NCBI GenBank assembly: GCA_035532535.1
Contig: DATKQT010000014.1
Coordinates: 1 to 60,143 of the forward strand
Length of the DNA: 60,143 nt
Direction: 5' to 3'
Source of the DNA: Palsa-739 sp035532535
Lineage (GTDB): Bacteria; Actinomycetota; Thermoleophilia; Gaiellales; Gaiellaceae
Positions 8,907-16,876 of the stretch are shown here, piece by piece. Each line of letters starts with the position of its first letter. Positions within the stretch are counted from its first letter, which is position 1. Below the pieces are notes generated by a model. The model had not been told where the DNA came from. It saw nothing but the letters and a program-made list of their open reading frames with translations, and ran no database searches. The translations under genes were made by a program, and so were the position numbers.

Positions 8907-8919
8907 GAGTTACTCCTCC
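8904..8919 (-). promoter_or_regulatory. Shine-Dalgarno sequence and SD-masking hairpin at the rplY-pth junction
   Basis: On the minus strand the bL25 gene ends in GAGGAG-TAA, followed by CTC-CTG. GGAG and CTCC flank the TAA stop and can pair perfectly across it. The SD therefore serves the CTG start of pth and could be occluded until a ribosome finishes bL25. Confidence 0.45.
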
Positions 8920-9623
8920 GAAGAAGCTTCGGCTGAGTCGCCCTCTGCGGGCGCCTCTGCGCTACGCGCCTCGGAGTCGTCTGCACCCTCGCCCTCGGCA
9001 CCCTCTTCGCCCTCGACGCCCTCCTCGCCCTCGACGCCCTCGGGCTCGATCTCGCGGGTCGGAGCGGTCACCGTCGCGACGACGATCTCCGGGTCGTCGA
9101 GCAGCGTCACGCGCTCGGGGACGACAAGGTCTCCCATGCGGAGCGTGTCGCCAATGCCCATGTGTGAGACGTCGAGGTCGATGTGCTCGGGAACTTCGAG
9201 CGGCAGCGCTTCGACGTTGATCTCGCGCAGCGGCTGCGAGAGCACGCCGCCCTCGCGCACGCCGGGAGCGTCGTCGGCACCGATGAGGTGCACGCTCACC
9301 GATGCGTGGATCGGCTTGTCGAGGGGGACCTCCTGCAGGTCGATGTGCGTGATGTGACCGCGGATCTTGTCGACCTGGTACTCCTTGAGGATCGACGAGT
9401 GCGTCGTGCCCGCGCCGTCGATCTCGACGTCGAGAATCGAGTGCAGACCGGCAGCGCCGGTGAGGGCGCGCCGGAGCTCCCGCTCGGCGACGGAGATGGC
9501 GACGGGCTGGCCGCCGCCGTACAGGACGCCCGGAATGAGCCCCTGCTTGCGCAGCCTGCGCGTCTCGCGCGAGCCCAGCTGGTCGCGGGCGAGGACGAGG
9601 AGCTTTGTGCGTTCTCCAGCCAT
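8910..9623 (-). CDS. rplY: Large ribosomal subunit protein bL25 (CTC family)
   Basis: Binds 5S rRNA in the large ribosomal subunit; in the CTC form it has an extra C-terminal domain. The 237 residues start at ATG 9623 (MAGERTKLLVLARDQLGSRE). They contain the bL25 domain with RKQGLIPGVLYGGG and a second beta-rich domain with VPEHIDLDVSHMGIGD. The protein ends in a low-complexity Glu/Gly/Ala tail (about 195-237) typical of actinobacterial members. TACACT lies 11 bases before the ATG and may be a -10 element. pth follows immediately and is probably translationally coupled. Confidence 0.94.
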   Translation of the reverse strand: MAGERTKLLVLARDQLGSRETRRLRKQGLIPGVLYGGGQPVAISVAERELRRALTGAAGLHSILDVEIDGAGTTHSSILKEYQVDKIRGHITHIDLQEVPLDKPIHASVSVHLIGADDAPGVREGGVLSQPLREINVEALPLEVPEHIDLDVSHMGIGDTLRMGDLVVPERVTLLDDPEIVVATVTAPTREIEPEGVEGEEGVEGEEGAEGEGADDSEARSAEAPAEGDSAEASSEE

Positions 9624-9675
9624 ATCGGCGCCGGAGTGTACCCGAGGCGCTCGCTCGACGAGCGCCGCTCCCAGG

Positions 9676-9698
9676 AGGCGCCGATTCATTCGGCGCCT
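9676..9698. promoter_or_regulatory. Perfect stem-loop in the rplY / dehydrogenase intergenic region
   Basis: AGGCGCCGA and its exact complement TCGGCGCCT are separated by TTCAT, giving a 9-bp stem with a 5-base loop. It lies about 30 bases before the GTG of the dehydrogenase gene, in the space between two divergent genes. It could be an operator or structural element; no T-run follows it, so terminator function is unlikely. Confidence 0.4.
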
Positions 9699-9717
9699 AA
9701 GCGTTGCTGTTCGCAGG

Positions 9718-9723
9718 CAAGAT
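9718..9723 (+). promoter_or_regulatory. -10-like hexamer of the amino-acid dehydrogenase gene
   Basis: CAAGAT, with the key A in the second position and T in the sixth, ends 6 bases before the GTG at 9730. This is consistent with a leaderless transcript. No Shine-Dalgarno sequence is visible. Confidence 0.3.
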
Positions 9724-9729
9724 CCCATC

Positions 9730-10773
9730 GTGTTCGAAGAGTTGCTGCAGGCGTGGGACGGCGAAGAGGCGGTCATCCGCTTCGACGCCGAGAGCGGCGC
9801 GTGGATGTTCGTCTGCATCCATTCGACGGCGCTCGGCCCCGGCGGCGGCGGCACGCGGCTGCGCGTGTACCCCACTGCAGCCGACGGTCTCGCGGACGCG
9901 ATGCGCCTATCCGGCGCGATGACGCGGAAGTTCGCAGCGGCGGATATCCCGCGCGGCGGCGCGAAAGGGGTGCTCGCAGTCCCCGAGCTTCCGGCCGGCG
10001 ACGCGCGCCGGCGGTTGCTCCTTCGCTACGGCGACCTCGTCGCCTCGCTCGGCGGGACGTATCGCACAGCCGGGGACATGAACATCACTCCCGCCGACCT
10101 CGACGTCGTCGCCGAGCGCTGCCCGTGGGTGTACGGGACCACCGGCAAGGGCGGCAACAGCGCGCGCGGCACCGCGGTGGGGACGCTGTACGCGATCCGC
10201 GCGACGGTCGAGCACGTCTTCGGCTCGCCGGAGCTCGCCGGGATGCGCGTGCTCGTGCAAGGCGCCGGCTCAGTCGGCGCCGATCTCGTCCGTCTGCTGC
10301 AGGCCGGCGGTGCGCAGGTGCTCGTCTCCGACGTCGACGAGGCGCGCGCGGCAACGACAGGCGCAACCGTCGTCGCAGCCGACGATGTGATCGGCACCGA
10401 GTGCGACGTGTACTCGCCGTGCGCTGTCGGTGGGACGCTCAACGCCGACACGATTCCGCGACTGCGCTCCCGCGCGGTCGCCGGTTGTGCGAACAACCAG
10501 CTCGCCGAGCCGGAGGACGGCGACCGGCTGCACGCTGCGGGAATCCTGTACGCGCCGGACTACGTCGTGAACGCGGGCGGCGTCATCCAGCTCGTCGGCC
10601 TCGAGGATCTCGGCTGGACCGAGTCCGAGCTCGACCGGGGCCTGGCACGGATCGGCGAGACGCTGCGCACGCTGTTCCGCACTGCGGCGGAGGACGGCAT
10701 CACGCCCGACGCGGCGGCAGAGCGACTCGCCGCCGAGCGCGTGGCCGTAGCTCAGAGTCAGACCGGCAGATAG
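9730..10773 (+). CDS. Glu/Leu/Phe/Val-family amino-acid dehydrogenase (leucine/valine dehydrogenase type)
   Basis: NAD(P)-dependent oxidative deamination of an amino acid to its 2-oxo acid. The 347 residues match the leucine/valine/phenylalanine dehydrogenase group (about 350) rather than glutamate dehydrogenase (about 420-450). HSTALGPGGGGTRL and the catalytic-lysine region MTRKFAAADIPRGGAKGV are near residues 37-85, the second active-site segment is TAGDMNITPADLD, and the Rossmann loop is VLVQGAGSVGADL. GTG at 9730 puts the conserved N terminus at the right distance. The exact substrate cannot be told from sequence. Probable role: branched-chain amino-acid catabolism. Confidence 0.9.
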   Translation: MFEELLQAWDGEEAVIRFDAESGAWMFVCIHSTALGPGGGGTRLRVYPTAADGLADAMRLSGAMTRKFAAADIPRGGAKGVLAVPELPAGDARRRLLLRYGDLVASLGGTYRTAGDMNITPADLDVVAERCPWVYGTTGKGGNSARGTAVGTLYAIRATVEHVFGSPELAGMRVLVQGAGSVGADLVRLLQAGGAQVLVSDVDEARAATTGATVVAADDVIGTECDVYSPCAVGGTLNADTIPRLRSRAVAGCANNQLAEPEDGDRLHAAGILYAPDYVVNAGGVIQLVGLEDLGWTESELDRGLARIGETLRTLFRTAAEDGITPDAAAERLAAERVAVAQSQTGR

Positions 10774-10781
10774 AGCGACAC

Positions 10782-10811
10782 CCTCGATCCTCCGCCGGGG
10801 TCGGGTCGAGG
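10782..10811. terminator. Weak hairpin between convergent genes
   Basis: CCTCGA (10782-10787) and TCGAGG (10806-10811) can pair around an 18-base GC-rich loop in the 51-base gap between two convergent genes. There is no T-run, so it is at most a weak or factor-dependent bidirectional terminator. Confidence 0.25.
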
Positions 10812-10824
10812 CGATGCGAACGGG

Positions 10825-11775
10825 TCAGTTCAATCGGTGACCGGCGAGGCAGCTCTTGTCGCCGATCGTCTTCAGGATCGAGACCTGCTGCTGCTCGTAC
10901 GTGACGTCGGCGGGATTCGTCGGGTCGTAGGGGTGCAGGCCGCCGATCTGGGTGGCGACGTTGGGCTCGACGCCCGGCCCGAGCGCGATCAGCCGGTAGC
11001 GCGTGCCGAGGCCGGGCCCGCGGGCGGCGGTGTCTCCGGCCGGGTGGCGGTTGCCGCCCTTGGTCGGGTCGAACTTGTAGAAGCCGTAACAGAACACCCC
11101 GGTCGGGTTGTGGGGGACGAACGAGTTCTCGCGCCGCCATCCGCTGCCGTACGGCGAGTCGAACGTGTCCAGGAAGATCAGTCGCCCGTATCCGTCGGTC
11201 GGGGCGCCGTAGCGGGTCGTGCCGAAGCCGTGCACAGGCTTGCCCGCGTACGTGTATACGCCGAACACTTCCTGGAAGCGGCCGCCCCACACCCAGTCGG
11301 TGTACGCGCTGAGCGTCGGGGTCGGCCCCTGCCAGTGGGAGATCTCCAGCCACTTCGCGCTCTGCGGTGCGGTCCACGGCGTGAAGCCGAGATCGGGGAG
11401 CGGCTGCGCCCACTGCTGCGCGGCCCAGTAACTGCCGTCCGGCAGCTTGCACGCGGCCACGACGTCGGGCAGCGCGGGACCGTCATATGGAACGCACATG
11501 TTCGTGAAGCCCTGCCAGTTCGGTCCGCCCGAGTAGTCGAGCTTGAACTTCACCTGCGGCTCGGAGGTGCTCGGGAAAAGGGCGTTCATCGCGCCCCACA
11601 CGAGCACGTGCCGGGAGGCGCCGTGCGCGCGGTAGACGAGCAGCGCTTTGCCGTTCGTGTTCGCCTCCAGCTTCACGCCGGTGGCGTTGCGGTCGACGAG
11701 CTGCGATGCGAGCGCGTTTCCGCTCAGCGCAAGCGCGACGGCGACGGCCGCTGTCGTGACCCCAGGACAGCGCAT
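10825..11775 (-). CDS. Secreted protein of unknown function
   Basis: A 316-residue protein with a signal peptide (MRCPGVTTAAVAVALALSGNALA) and no further membrane segment. The mature part is rich in aromatic residues and glycine, with recurrent motifs such as GGPNWQGFTNMC, GSYWAAQQWAQPLPD and FCYGFYKFDPTKG. Four cysteines (in NMC, AAC, FCYG and KSC) could form disulfides outside the cell. I do not recognise a named family; aromatic-rich secreted proteins of this kind may bind carbohydrate or envelope material, but that is only a guess. It has its own transcription unit and an ATG start. Confidence 0.75.
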   Translation of the reverse strand: MRCPGVTTAAVAVALALSGNALASQLVDRNATGVKLEANTNGKALLVYRAHGASRHVLVWGAMNALFPSTSEPQVKFKLDYSGGPNWQGFTNMCVPYDGPALPDVVAACKLPDGSYWAAQQWAQPLPDLGFTPWTAPQSAKWLEISHWQGPTPTLSAYTDWVWGGRFQEVFGVYTYAGKPVHGFGTTRYGAPTDGYGRLIFLDTFDSPYGSGWRRENSFVPHNPTGVFCYGFYKFDPTKGGNRHPAGDTAARGPGLGTRYRLIALGPGVEPNVATQIGGLHPYDPTNPADVTYEQQQVSILKTIGDKSCLAGHRLN

Positions 11776-11815
11776 ACCAGGCGTGTGCCCGGTCGCGCGG
11801 AATCCATGCGTTGAT

Positions 11816-12817
11816 CTAGAACAACTGGTTTTCGCCGCCGAAAATGGCGGACACCGAGTCGTCGGCGAAAACGTTCATGATCGTCTCGGCGAGGAGCTGC
11901 GCCACGGGGAGGATCGTCATGTTCGGCGGCACCTCGAGCGGGTTCACCGGAACCGTGTCGGTGACGACGATCCCGTCGATCGGTGCGTCCTGGAAGCGCT
12001 CGAGCGCGCCGCCGCAGAACACGCCGTGGGTGGCGAACACCCACACGCCCTTCACGCCCTGCGCGCGTAGCGCGTTGACGTTCGCGATCAGCGTCCCGCC
12101 GGTCATGATCACGTCGTCGCCGACGATCGCGATCTTGTCGCGCACCTTGCCCGTGATCTCCGTCACCTCGGCGAGGTCGCGCTCCGGCCGCGTCTTGTGC
12201 ATGATCGCGAAGTCGGCCTCGATCATCTCCGCGAAGCGGACTGCCATCTTCGCGCGTCCTTCGTCGGGTGCGACCGAGACGATCTCCGGCCCCGTGAGGC
12301 CGAGATCGCGGAAGTGGCGCGCGAACAACGGCAGCGCCGTCATGTGGTCGACTGGGATGGTGAAGAAACCCTGAATCTGGCCGGCGTGCAGATCCATCGT
12401 CAGCACGCGGTCGGCGCCGGCGAGCTGGATCATGTCGGCGACGAGGCGCGCTGAGATCGGCTCGCGCGGGCGCGCCTTGCGGTCCTGGCGCGCGTACGGG
12501 AAGAGCGGCATGACCGCGGTGATGCGCTTCGCCGAAGCGAGCTTCGCCGCCTGGATCATGAACATGAGCTCCATCAGGTGGCGGTCGACCGGCTGACACC
12601 CGGTCTGCACGATGAAGATGTCGGCGCCGCGGATCGACTCGAGGTAGCGGGTGTACGTCTCGCCGTTCGCGAACGTGTCGACCTCGACGTCGCCGAGCTC
12701 GACGCCGAGCCGCTCGGCGATCTGCGCCGCCAGATCGGGGTGCGACCGGCCGGAGAACACCATCAGCCGCTTTTGCGGACCGCGTTCGATCCAGTGACCG
12801 GTGGCCGGTTCCGTCAT
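11816..12817 (-). CDS. prs: Ribose-phosphate pyrophosphokinase
   Basis: Makes phosphoribosyl pyrophosphate from ribose 5-phosphate and ATP for nucleotide, histidine and tryptophan synthesis. The 333 residues contain the class I signature DRVLTMDLHAGQIQGFF, the ATP-binding FPYARQDRK, and the PRPP loop DDVIMTGGT. ATG 12817 is chosen because GGAGAAGG lies 5 bases before it; an in-frame ATG at 12871 would overlap glmU and has no good SD. It follows glmU by 31 bases, the standard actinobacterial order. Confidence 0.96.
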   Translation of the reverse strand: MTEPATGHWIERGPQKRLMVFSGRSHPDLAAQIAERLGVELGDVEVDTFANGETYTRYLESIRGADIFIVQTGCQPVDRHLMELMFMIQAAKLASAKRITAVMPLFPYARQDRKARPREPISARLVADMIQLAGADRVLTMDLHAGQIQGFFTIPVDHMTALPLFARHFRDLGLTGPEIVSVAPDEGRAKMAVRFAEMIEADFAIMHKTRPERDLAEVTEITGKVRDKIAIVGDDVIMTGGTLIANVNALRAQGVKGVWVFATHGVFCGGALERFQDAPIDGIVVTDTVPVNPLEVPPNMTILPVAQLLAETIMNVFADDSVSAIFGGENQLF

Positions 12818-12848
12818 GACGGCCTTCTCCAGCCCGGGCAGCGCAATG

Positions 12849-14132
12849 TCAGTCGCGGTCACGCTTTCCATGCCTGTCGTAGACCCACCCTTCCTTCGTC
12901 TCCTGCCGCGGGGCGAACCCGGCGAGCGATCCCGAGGGGACATCATCGGTGATGACCGCGCCCGGTGCAATCCAAGCATCGTCGCCAATGTCGACAGGAG
13001 CATCGAACGTATTGTCGACGCCGGTCCTGACGTTGCTGCCGATCCGGGTCTTGGCCTTGGGCTCCCCCGGCTCGTGCTTGAAATTGGCGGTGATGTTCCC
13101 GGCGGCGATGTTCGTGTCCTCCCCGATGTCGGCATCCCCGATGTAGGAGAGGTGCGGCACCTTCGTCCGGGCCCCGATGGTGGAGGCCTTCACCTCGACG
13201 AACGTCCCGATCTTCGCCCCCTCGCCGACCACCGTCCCCGGCCGCACGTAGGCGAACGGGCCGATCTCGGCGCCGGCGGCGATGCGGATCGGGCCACGCA
13301 GGACGCTGAACGGATGGATCGTGACGTCGGGCTCGATCTCGATGCCTGCGTCGATCCAGGTCGAGGCCGGGTCGACGATGGTGACCCCGGCGAGCATGTG
13401 CGCCTCGTTGATCCGGTCGCGGAGCGCCTCGGCGGCGAGCGCCAGCTCGGCGCGCGTGTTGATCCCCTCCACCTCGAAGGGATCGGCTGCCGCGTGGACG
13501 GCGACCACCTCGCCGTCGCCGACGAGCAGGCCGAGCGTGTCGGTGACGTACAGCTCGCCCTGGGCGTTGTGCGGCTCGAGCCGGTCGAGGACGGGCCAGA
13601 GCAGCGCGCCCCGGAAGACATAGATGCCGGAGTTGACCTCGCCGAGCGCGAGCTCGTCCTCTGTCGCATCGGCGGCCTCGACGATCCGTGCGAGCCGGCC
13701 GTCCGTATCGCGCACGATGCGTCCGTACGCGCGCGCGTCGGCGGGCTCGAACGACAGCACCGTGGCGGCGGCGGCGGCGCGGCGGTGCGTGTCGACGAGC
13801 GCGAGCACCGTCTCGGCCGTGAGCGCAGGCACGTCGCCGTTCAGCACGAGCACGTCTCCGTCCGTGCCCTCGAGGGCGGCGCGCGCGGCGCGCACGGCAT
13901 CGCCGGTGCCGAGCGCCGCTTCCTGGACCGCCACCTCGAGATCGTCGTACGAGCCCGCGCTGTCGGGTGACGCGACGACGACGATCCGCGCCACGCCCGC
14001 ATCGCGTGCGGCAGCGATCACCCAGTCGACCATGCGCCGGCCCAGGAGCGGGTGCAGGTGCTTCGGCGTCGCGCTCTTCATGCGCGTGCCGAGGCCGCCG
14101 GCCATCACGACTGCTGCGAGGTCGTCTGCCAT
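12849..14132 (-). CDS. glmU: Bifunctional UDP-GlcNAc pyrophosphorylase / glucosamine-1-phosphate acetyltransferase
   Basis: Makes UDP-N-acetylglucosamine for peptidoglycan. The 427 residues hold an N-terminal nucleotidyltransferase domain (VVMAGGLGTRMKSATPKHLHPL at 8-29, LNGDVPAL, QGELYVTD) and a C-terminal left-handed beta-helix with hexapeptide repeats. Its acetyltransferase residues are in KVPHLSYIGDADIGEDTNI and the AGNITANF region. It is about 30 residues shorter than the E. coli enzyme. ATG start, 13 bases behind the end of tRNA-Gln on the same strand. Confidence 0.95.
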   Translation of the reverse strand: MADDLAAVVMAGGLGTRMKSATPKHLHPLLGRRMVDWVIAAARDAGVARIVVVASPDSAGSYDDLEVAVQEAALGTGDAVRAARAALEGTDGDVLVLNGDVPALTAETVLALVDTHRRAAAAATVLSFEPADARAYGRIVRDTDGRLARIVEAADATEDELALGEVNSGIYVFRGALLWPVLDRLEPHNAQGELYVTDTLGLLVGDGEVVAVHAAADPFEVEGINTRAELALAAEALRDRINEAHMLAGVTIVDPASTWIDAGIEIEPDVTIHPFSVLRGPIRIAAGAEIGPFAYVRPGTVVGEGAKIGTFVEVKASTIGARTKVPHLSYIGDADIGEDTNIAAGNITANFKHEPGEPKAKTRIGSNVRTGVDNTFDAPVDIGDDAWIAPGAVITDDVPSGSLAGFAPRQETKEGWVYDRHGKRDRD

Positions 14133-14144
14133 GTCAGTGAAGAG

Positions 14145-14218
14145 TGGCTGGGGCGCCAGGATTCGAACCTGGGATCACGGGACCAAAACCCGTTGCCTTA
14201 CCACTTGGCCACGCCCCA
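14145..14218 (-). tRNA. tRNA-Gln (anticodon TTG)
   Basis: Full cloverleaf on the minus strand. The acceptor stem TGGGGCG pairs with CGCCCCA. The anticodon stem ACGGG/CCCGT encloses TTTTGGT with anticodon TTG, and the T arm is CCAGG-TTCGAAT-CCTGG. The discriminator is G, as usual for tRNA-Gln, and CCA is encoded (14147-14145). The unpaired U1-A72 style end is typical of tRNA-Gln. It lies between the small membrane protein gene and glmU and is probably co-transcribed with them. Confidence 0.97.
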
Positions 14219-14233
14219 TCAGGGGTCGGAATC

Positions 14234-14593
14234 TTAGCGCCGGTCCGTGAAGACGAAGAACAGGGCGACGAGCGCGAACAGGCACACGAACACGATCGCC
14301 GTCCAGAAGACGACGAAGGCGAGAATGGCCGCAACCACGGCCAGAAGCTGCGATACGGCGAAAATCCACGAGGCCTGATGGAACGTGTCCGAGCGGGTTC
14401 GCCGACCGCCGTACCAGTAGAGGATGACCGCCGCGATCGCAAGGGCGATGACCGTGAAGCGGGAGACGTCATGGAAGACCGCGACGATGATCGCCTCGGC
14501 GGCGGCGATCCAAAGGGCCATGCGCGTCCGCCGCGACCGGAGCCAGCGGCCCGACCTGCTCGTCCCGTGCTCGATCGCGTGCGACGAGTCCAT
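14234..14593 (-). CDS. Small integral membrane protein
   Basis: A 119-residue protein with an Arg/Ser-rich cytoplasmic N terminus (GRWLRSRRTR) and three to four hydrophobic segments at about 25-40, 45-63, 75-90 and 90-113. It ends in FFVFTDRR. No catalytic motif is visible and the family is not recognised. ATG at 14593, 8 bases behind ispE and just before tRNA-Gln, within the metG-to-prs run. Confidence 0.72.
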   Translation of the reverse strand: MDSSHAIEHGTSRSGRWLRSRRTRMALWIAAAEAIIVAVFHDVSRFTVIALAIAAVILYWYGGRRTRSDTFHQASWIFAVSQLLAVVAAILAFVVFWTAIVFVCLFALVALFFVFTDRR

Positions 14594-14601
14594 GAGCCGT
14601 G

Positions 14602-15417
14602 TCAACCGTACCACGCAGGTGCGGTCAGCCAGCTCTCCCCGGCCCCCTTCAGCGCGCGCTGCGCCGCCTGCGCGCGGACCTTGTGGTGGAAGAGCCCGTA
14701 GACGGCCGGGCCTGCGCCGGTGACATCGGCGCGGAACGCGCCGAGCGCGCGCAGCTCGTCGGCGAGGGGTGACGAGGCGAGGTCGTTCGGCGGCAACGCG
14801 GCGAGGTCGCGCGGCCGCCGGACGTCGTCGAGGGCAGCGAGGAGCGCCGCGCGGCGGTCGTCGAAGCCGGCGGCGCCGTCGCGAAGGTCGAACGCGGCGT
14901 AGACGGAAGCCGTCGACAGCTTCTGGACGAGGCGCGGGACGAGGAGCACGACCCAGAAGTCCTGCGGCAGATCGAGTGGCTTGAGGACACGGCCGTCCCC
15001 CGTCCCGAGCTGCGGGCCGTCGACGAGGAAGAACGGGACGTCGGCGCCGAGGCCCGCCGCGATCTCGCGCAGGTCGGCGTCCGGCAGTGGCCCGGCGAGC
15101 GTCGCGTTCGCGAGCCGGAGCGCGGTAGCGGCATCGGAACTGCCGCCGCCGATGCCGGCTGCAATCGGCAAGCGCTTCTCGATGCGCACGTGCCAGCGAG
15201 GATCGACCCCGGCGCGCGCCGCCAGAGCCTCGAGTGCGCCCCGGACGAGCGTGTCTGCGTCGAATCCTTCGACGAGCAGCTCGGGGGCCGGCTCGAGCTC
15301 GAGCCGGTCGGCGATCGCGAGCCGCTGGTACACGGTGGCGACGTCGTGCTTGCCGTCGTCTCGCGTCGGACCGACGACGAGCGCGAGATTGATCTTCGCC
15401 GCTGCCGATGCTCTCAT
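14602..15417 (-). CDS. ispE: 4-diphosphocytidyl-2-C-methyl-D-erythritol kinase
   Basis: GHMP kinase of the methylerythritol-phosphate isoprenoid pathway; it phosphorylates CDP-methylerythritol. The 271 residues show the N-terminal substrate strand AAAKINLALVVG, the glycine-rich GHMP loop LPIAAGIGGGSSDAA (near 85-99) and the C-terminal GAGPAVYGLF. ATG 15417 overlaps the rsmA stop as ATGA, indicating coupling. Its presence implies isoprenoid synthesis by the MEP route. Confidence 0.94.
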   Translation of the reverse strand: MRASAAAKINLALVVGPTRDDGKHDVATVYQRLAIADRLELEPAPELLVEGFDADTLVRGALEALAARAGVDPRWHVRIEKRLPIAAGIGGGSSDAATALRLANATLAGPLPDADLREIAAGLGADVPFFLVDGPQLGTGDGRVLKPLDLPQDFWVVLLVPRLVQKLSTASVYAAFDLRDGAAGFDDRRAALLAALDDVRRPRDLAALPPNDLASSPLADELRALGAFRADVTGAGPAVYGLFHHKVRAQAAQRALKGAGESWLTAPAWYG

Positions 15418-16172
15418 CGCAGCGCCTCCGCGAGCGCGACGAACTCGGGCGGTGCGAGCGCCTCTGCGCGCGTGGACGCATTGCGGCCTATCGACTCGAG
15501 CGCGGCCGTCGCCGCTGTGCGCGATGCGACGCCCGCAAGCTCGAGCGAGTTGGGGAGCGTCTTGCGGCGATGCGCGAACGCGGCGCCCACGACGTTCTTC
15601 ACGCGCGCGAAGTCGTCCGGCATCGATGCGCGGCGGAAAGCGACGAGCGCCGAGTCGACGTTCGGCCGCGGACGAAAGACCGTGCGCGAGACGGGATGGA
15701 AGCCTGTCCGCTCGCACACGAGTTGCACGAGCACGGAGACTGCGCCGTACGCCTTCGTGTTGGGCGAGGCGAAGAACCGGTCGGCGACCTCGCGCTGCAC
15801 CATCACACACCACAGGGAGATGTTGGGAAGGCCGTCGAGGCTCTCCGCGATGATCGGTGTCGCGACGTTGTAGGGCAGGTTGGACACGAGCTTCGTCGCA
15901 TCCTGCGGCAGCTCGACCCTGAGCGCGTCGCCGAAGAGCACGTCGACGTTGTCGCCGAGCTCGTGCAGCATCGGCTCGAGCTCCGGGTCGATCTCGACCG
16001 CATGCACGTGGCGGACGCGCTGGGCGAGATAGCGCGTCAGCACTCCGTGTCCCGGGCCGATCTCGAGGACGACGTCCTCTGGAGCGAGCGCGGCGAGCCG
16101 GCCGATGACGCCGAGGATGTTCTCGTCGACGAGGAAGTGCTGCCCGTATTCCTTCTTCACAGTCCGAAGCAT
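15414..16172 (-). CDS. rsmA: 16S rRNA (adenine1518/1519-N6) dimethyltransferase
   Basis: KsgA/RsmA dimethylates two adjacent adenines in the 3' hairpin of 16S rRNA with S-adenosylmethionine. The 252 residues begin KKEYGQHFLVDENI, then the SAM-binding LEIGPGHGVLTRYL and the catalytic NLPYNVATPI motif near residue 100. ATG start. It overlaps the end of tatD by 16 bases and the start of ispE by 4. Confidence 0.95.
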   Translation of the reverse strand: MLRTVKKEYGQHFLVDENILGVIGRLAALAPEDVVLEIGPGHGVLTRYLAQRVRHVHAVEIDPELEPMLHELGDNVDVLFGDALRVELPQDATKLVSNLPYNVATPIIAESLDGLPNISLWCVMVQREVADRFFASPNTKAYGAVSVLVQLVCERTGFHPVSRTVFRPRPNVDSALVAFRRASMPDDFARVKNVVGAAFAHRRKTLPNSLELAGVASRTAATAALESIGRNASTRAEALAPPEFVALAEALR

Positions 16173-16876
16173 GCGGTGGCATTGGCGTCGATACGCCCTT
16201 CGAGCTCCGCGGCGTCCTCGCCGCGCGCCTGCGCGAGCGCGGCGAGGGTGTACATGACGTACGCGGGCTCGTTGCGACGGCCGCGCACCGGCTGGGGCGC
16301 GAGATACGGCGAGTCGGTCTCCGCGAGGATCCGGTCGGCAGGCACCTGGCTCGCCGCGAGGCGGAGCTCGCTCGCGTTCGGGAACGTCGCGTTGCCGGCG
16401 AACGACACGTACCAGCCGCGCTCGAGCGCCGTCGGCAGCAGCCGCGGCGAGGAGAAGCAGTGCAGGACGACCGTCCCGTCGAACGCCGAGAGAGCAGCGA
16501 GCGTGTCGTCGTCGGCGGCGCGCGTGTGGATGACGACGGGTTTCCCCAGCTCGGCGGCGAGACCGAGCTGGGACTCGAACATATACCGCTGCGCCTCGGG
16601 TGTGGCGTAGTCGCGGTACCAGTCGAGGCCGATCTCGCCCACCGCGACCACCTTCGGGTGCTGTTGCAGGCGGCGGATCTCGTCCAGGTCGCCTGTCTCG
16701 GCCTCGTGCGGATGGACGCCGACGACGGCGTAGACGTCCTCGAATCGCTGCGCGAGCTCGACCGCCTGCGCGGTGCCGATGGTGAGGATGCGCGTGACGC
16801 CGGCGTCGCGGGCTCGCGCGACGACGTCGGCGGGATCGTCGTCGAGCGCGTCGAGGTGCGCGTGCGTGTCGATCAC
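16157..16876 (-). CDS. tatD: TatD-family metal-dependent hydrolase
   Basis: TIM-barrel DNase/hydrolase of the amidohydrolase superfamily. The 239 residues show the metal ligands of the family: DTHAHLD at the N terminus, GEIGLDWYRD near 90, VIHTRAADDDT, LHCFSSP and AETDSPYLAP. GTG 16876 overlaps the metG stop as GTGA. In Gram-positive bacteria tatD is commonly linked to metG and rsmA, as here; roles in DNA repair or 3'-end trimming are reported for relatives. I assume the same general activity. Confidence 0.92.
   Translation of the reverse strand: MIDTHAHLDALDDDPADVVARARDAGVTRILTIGTAQAVELAQRFEDVYAVVGVHPHEAETGDLDEIRRLQQHPKVVAVGEIGLDWYRDYATPEAQRYMFESQLGLAAELGKPVVIHTRAADDDTLAALSAFDGTVVLHCFSSPRLLPTALERGWYVSFAGNATFPNASELRLAASQVPADRILAETDSPYLAPQPVRGRRNEPAYVMYTLAALAQARGEDAAELEGRIDANATACFGL

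Noticed and set aside
8990..9050. Short tandem-like repeat in DNA
   Set aside because: It encodes the Glu/Gly low-complexity tail of bL25, which is common in this family and is not a separate element.
12818..12871. Alternative upstream start of prs
   Set aside because: It overlaps glmU and lacks a Shine-Dalgarno sequence, whereas ATG 12817 has GGAGAAGG at 5 bases.
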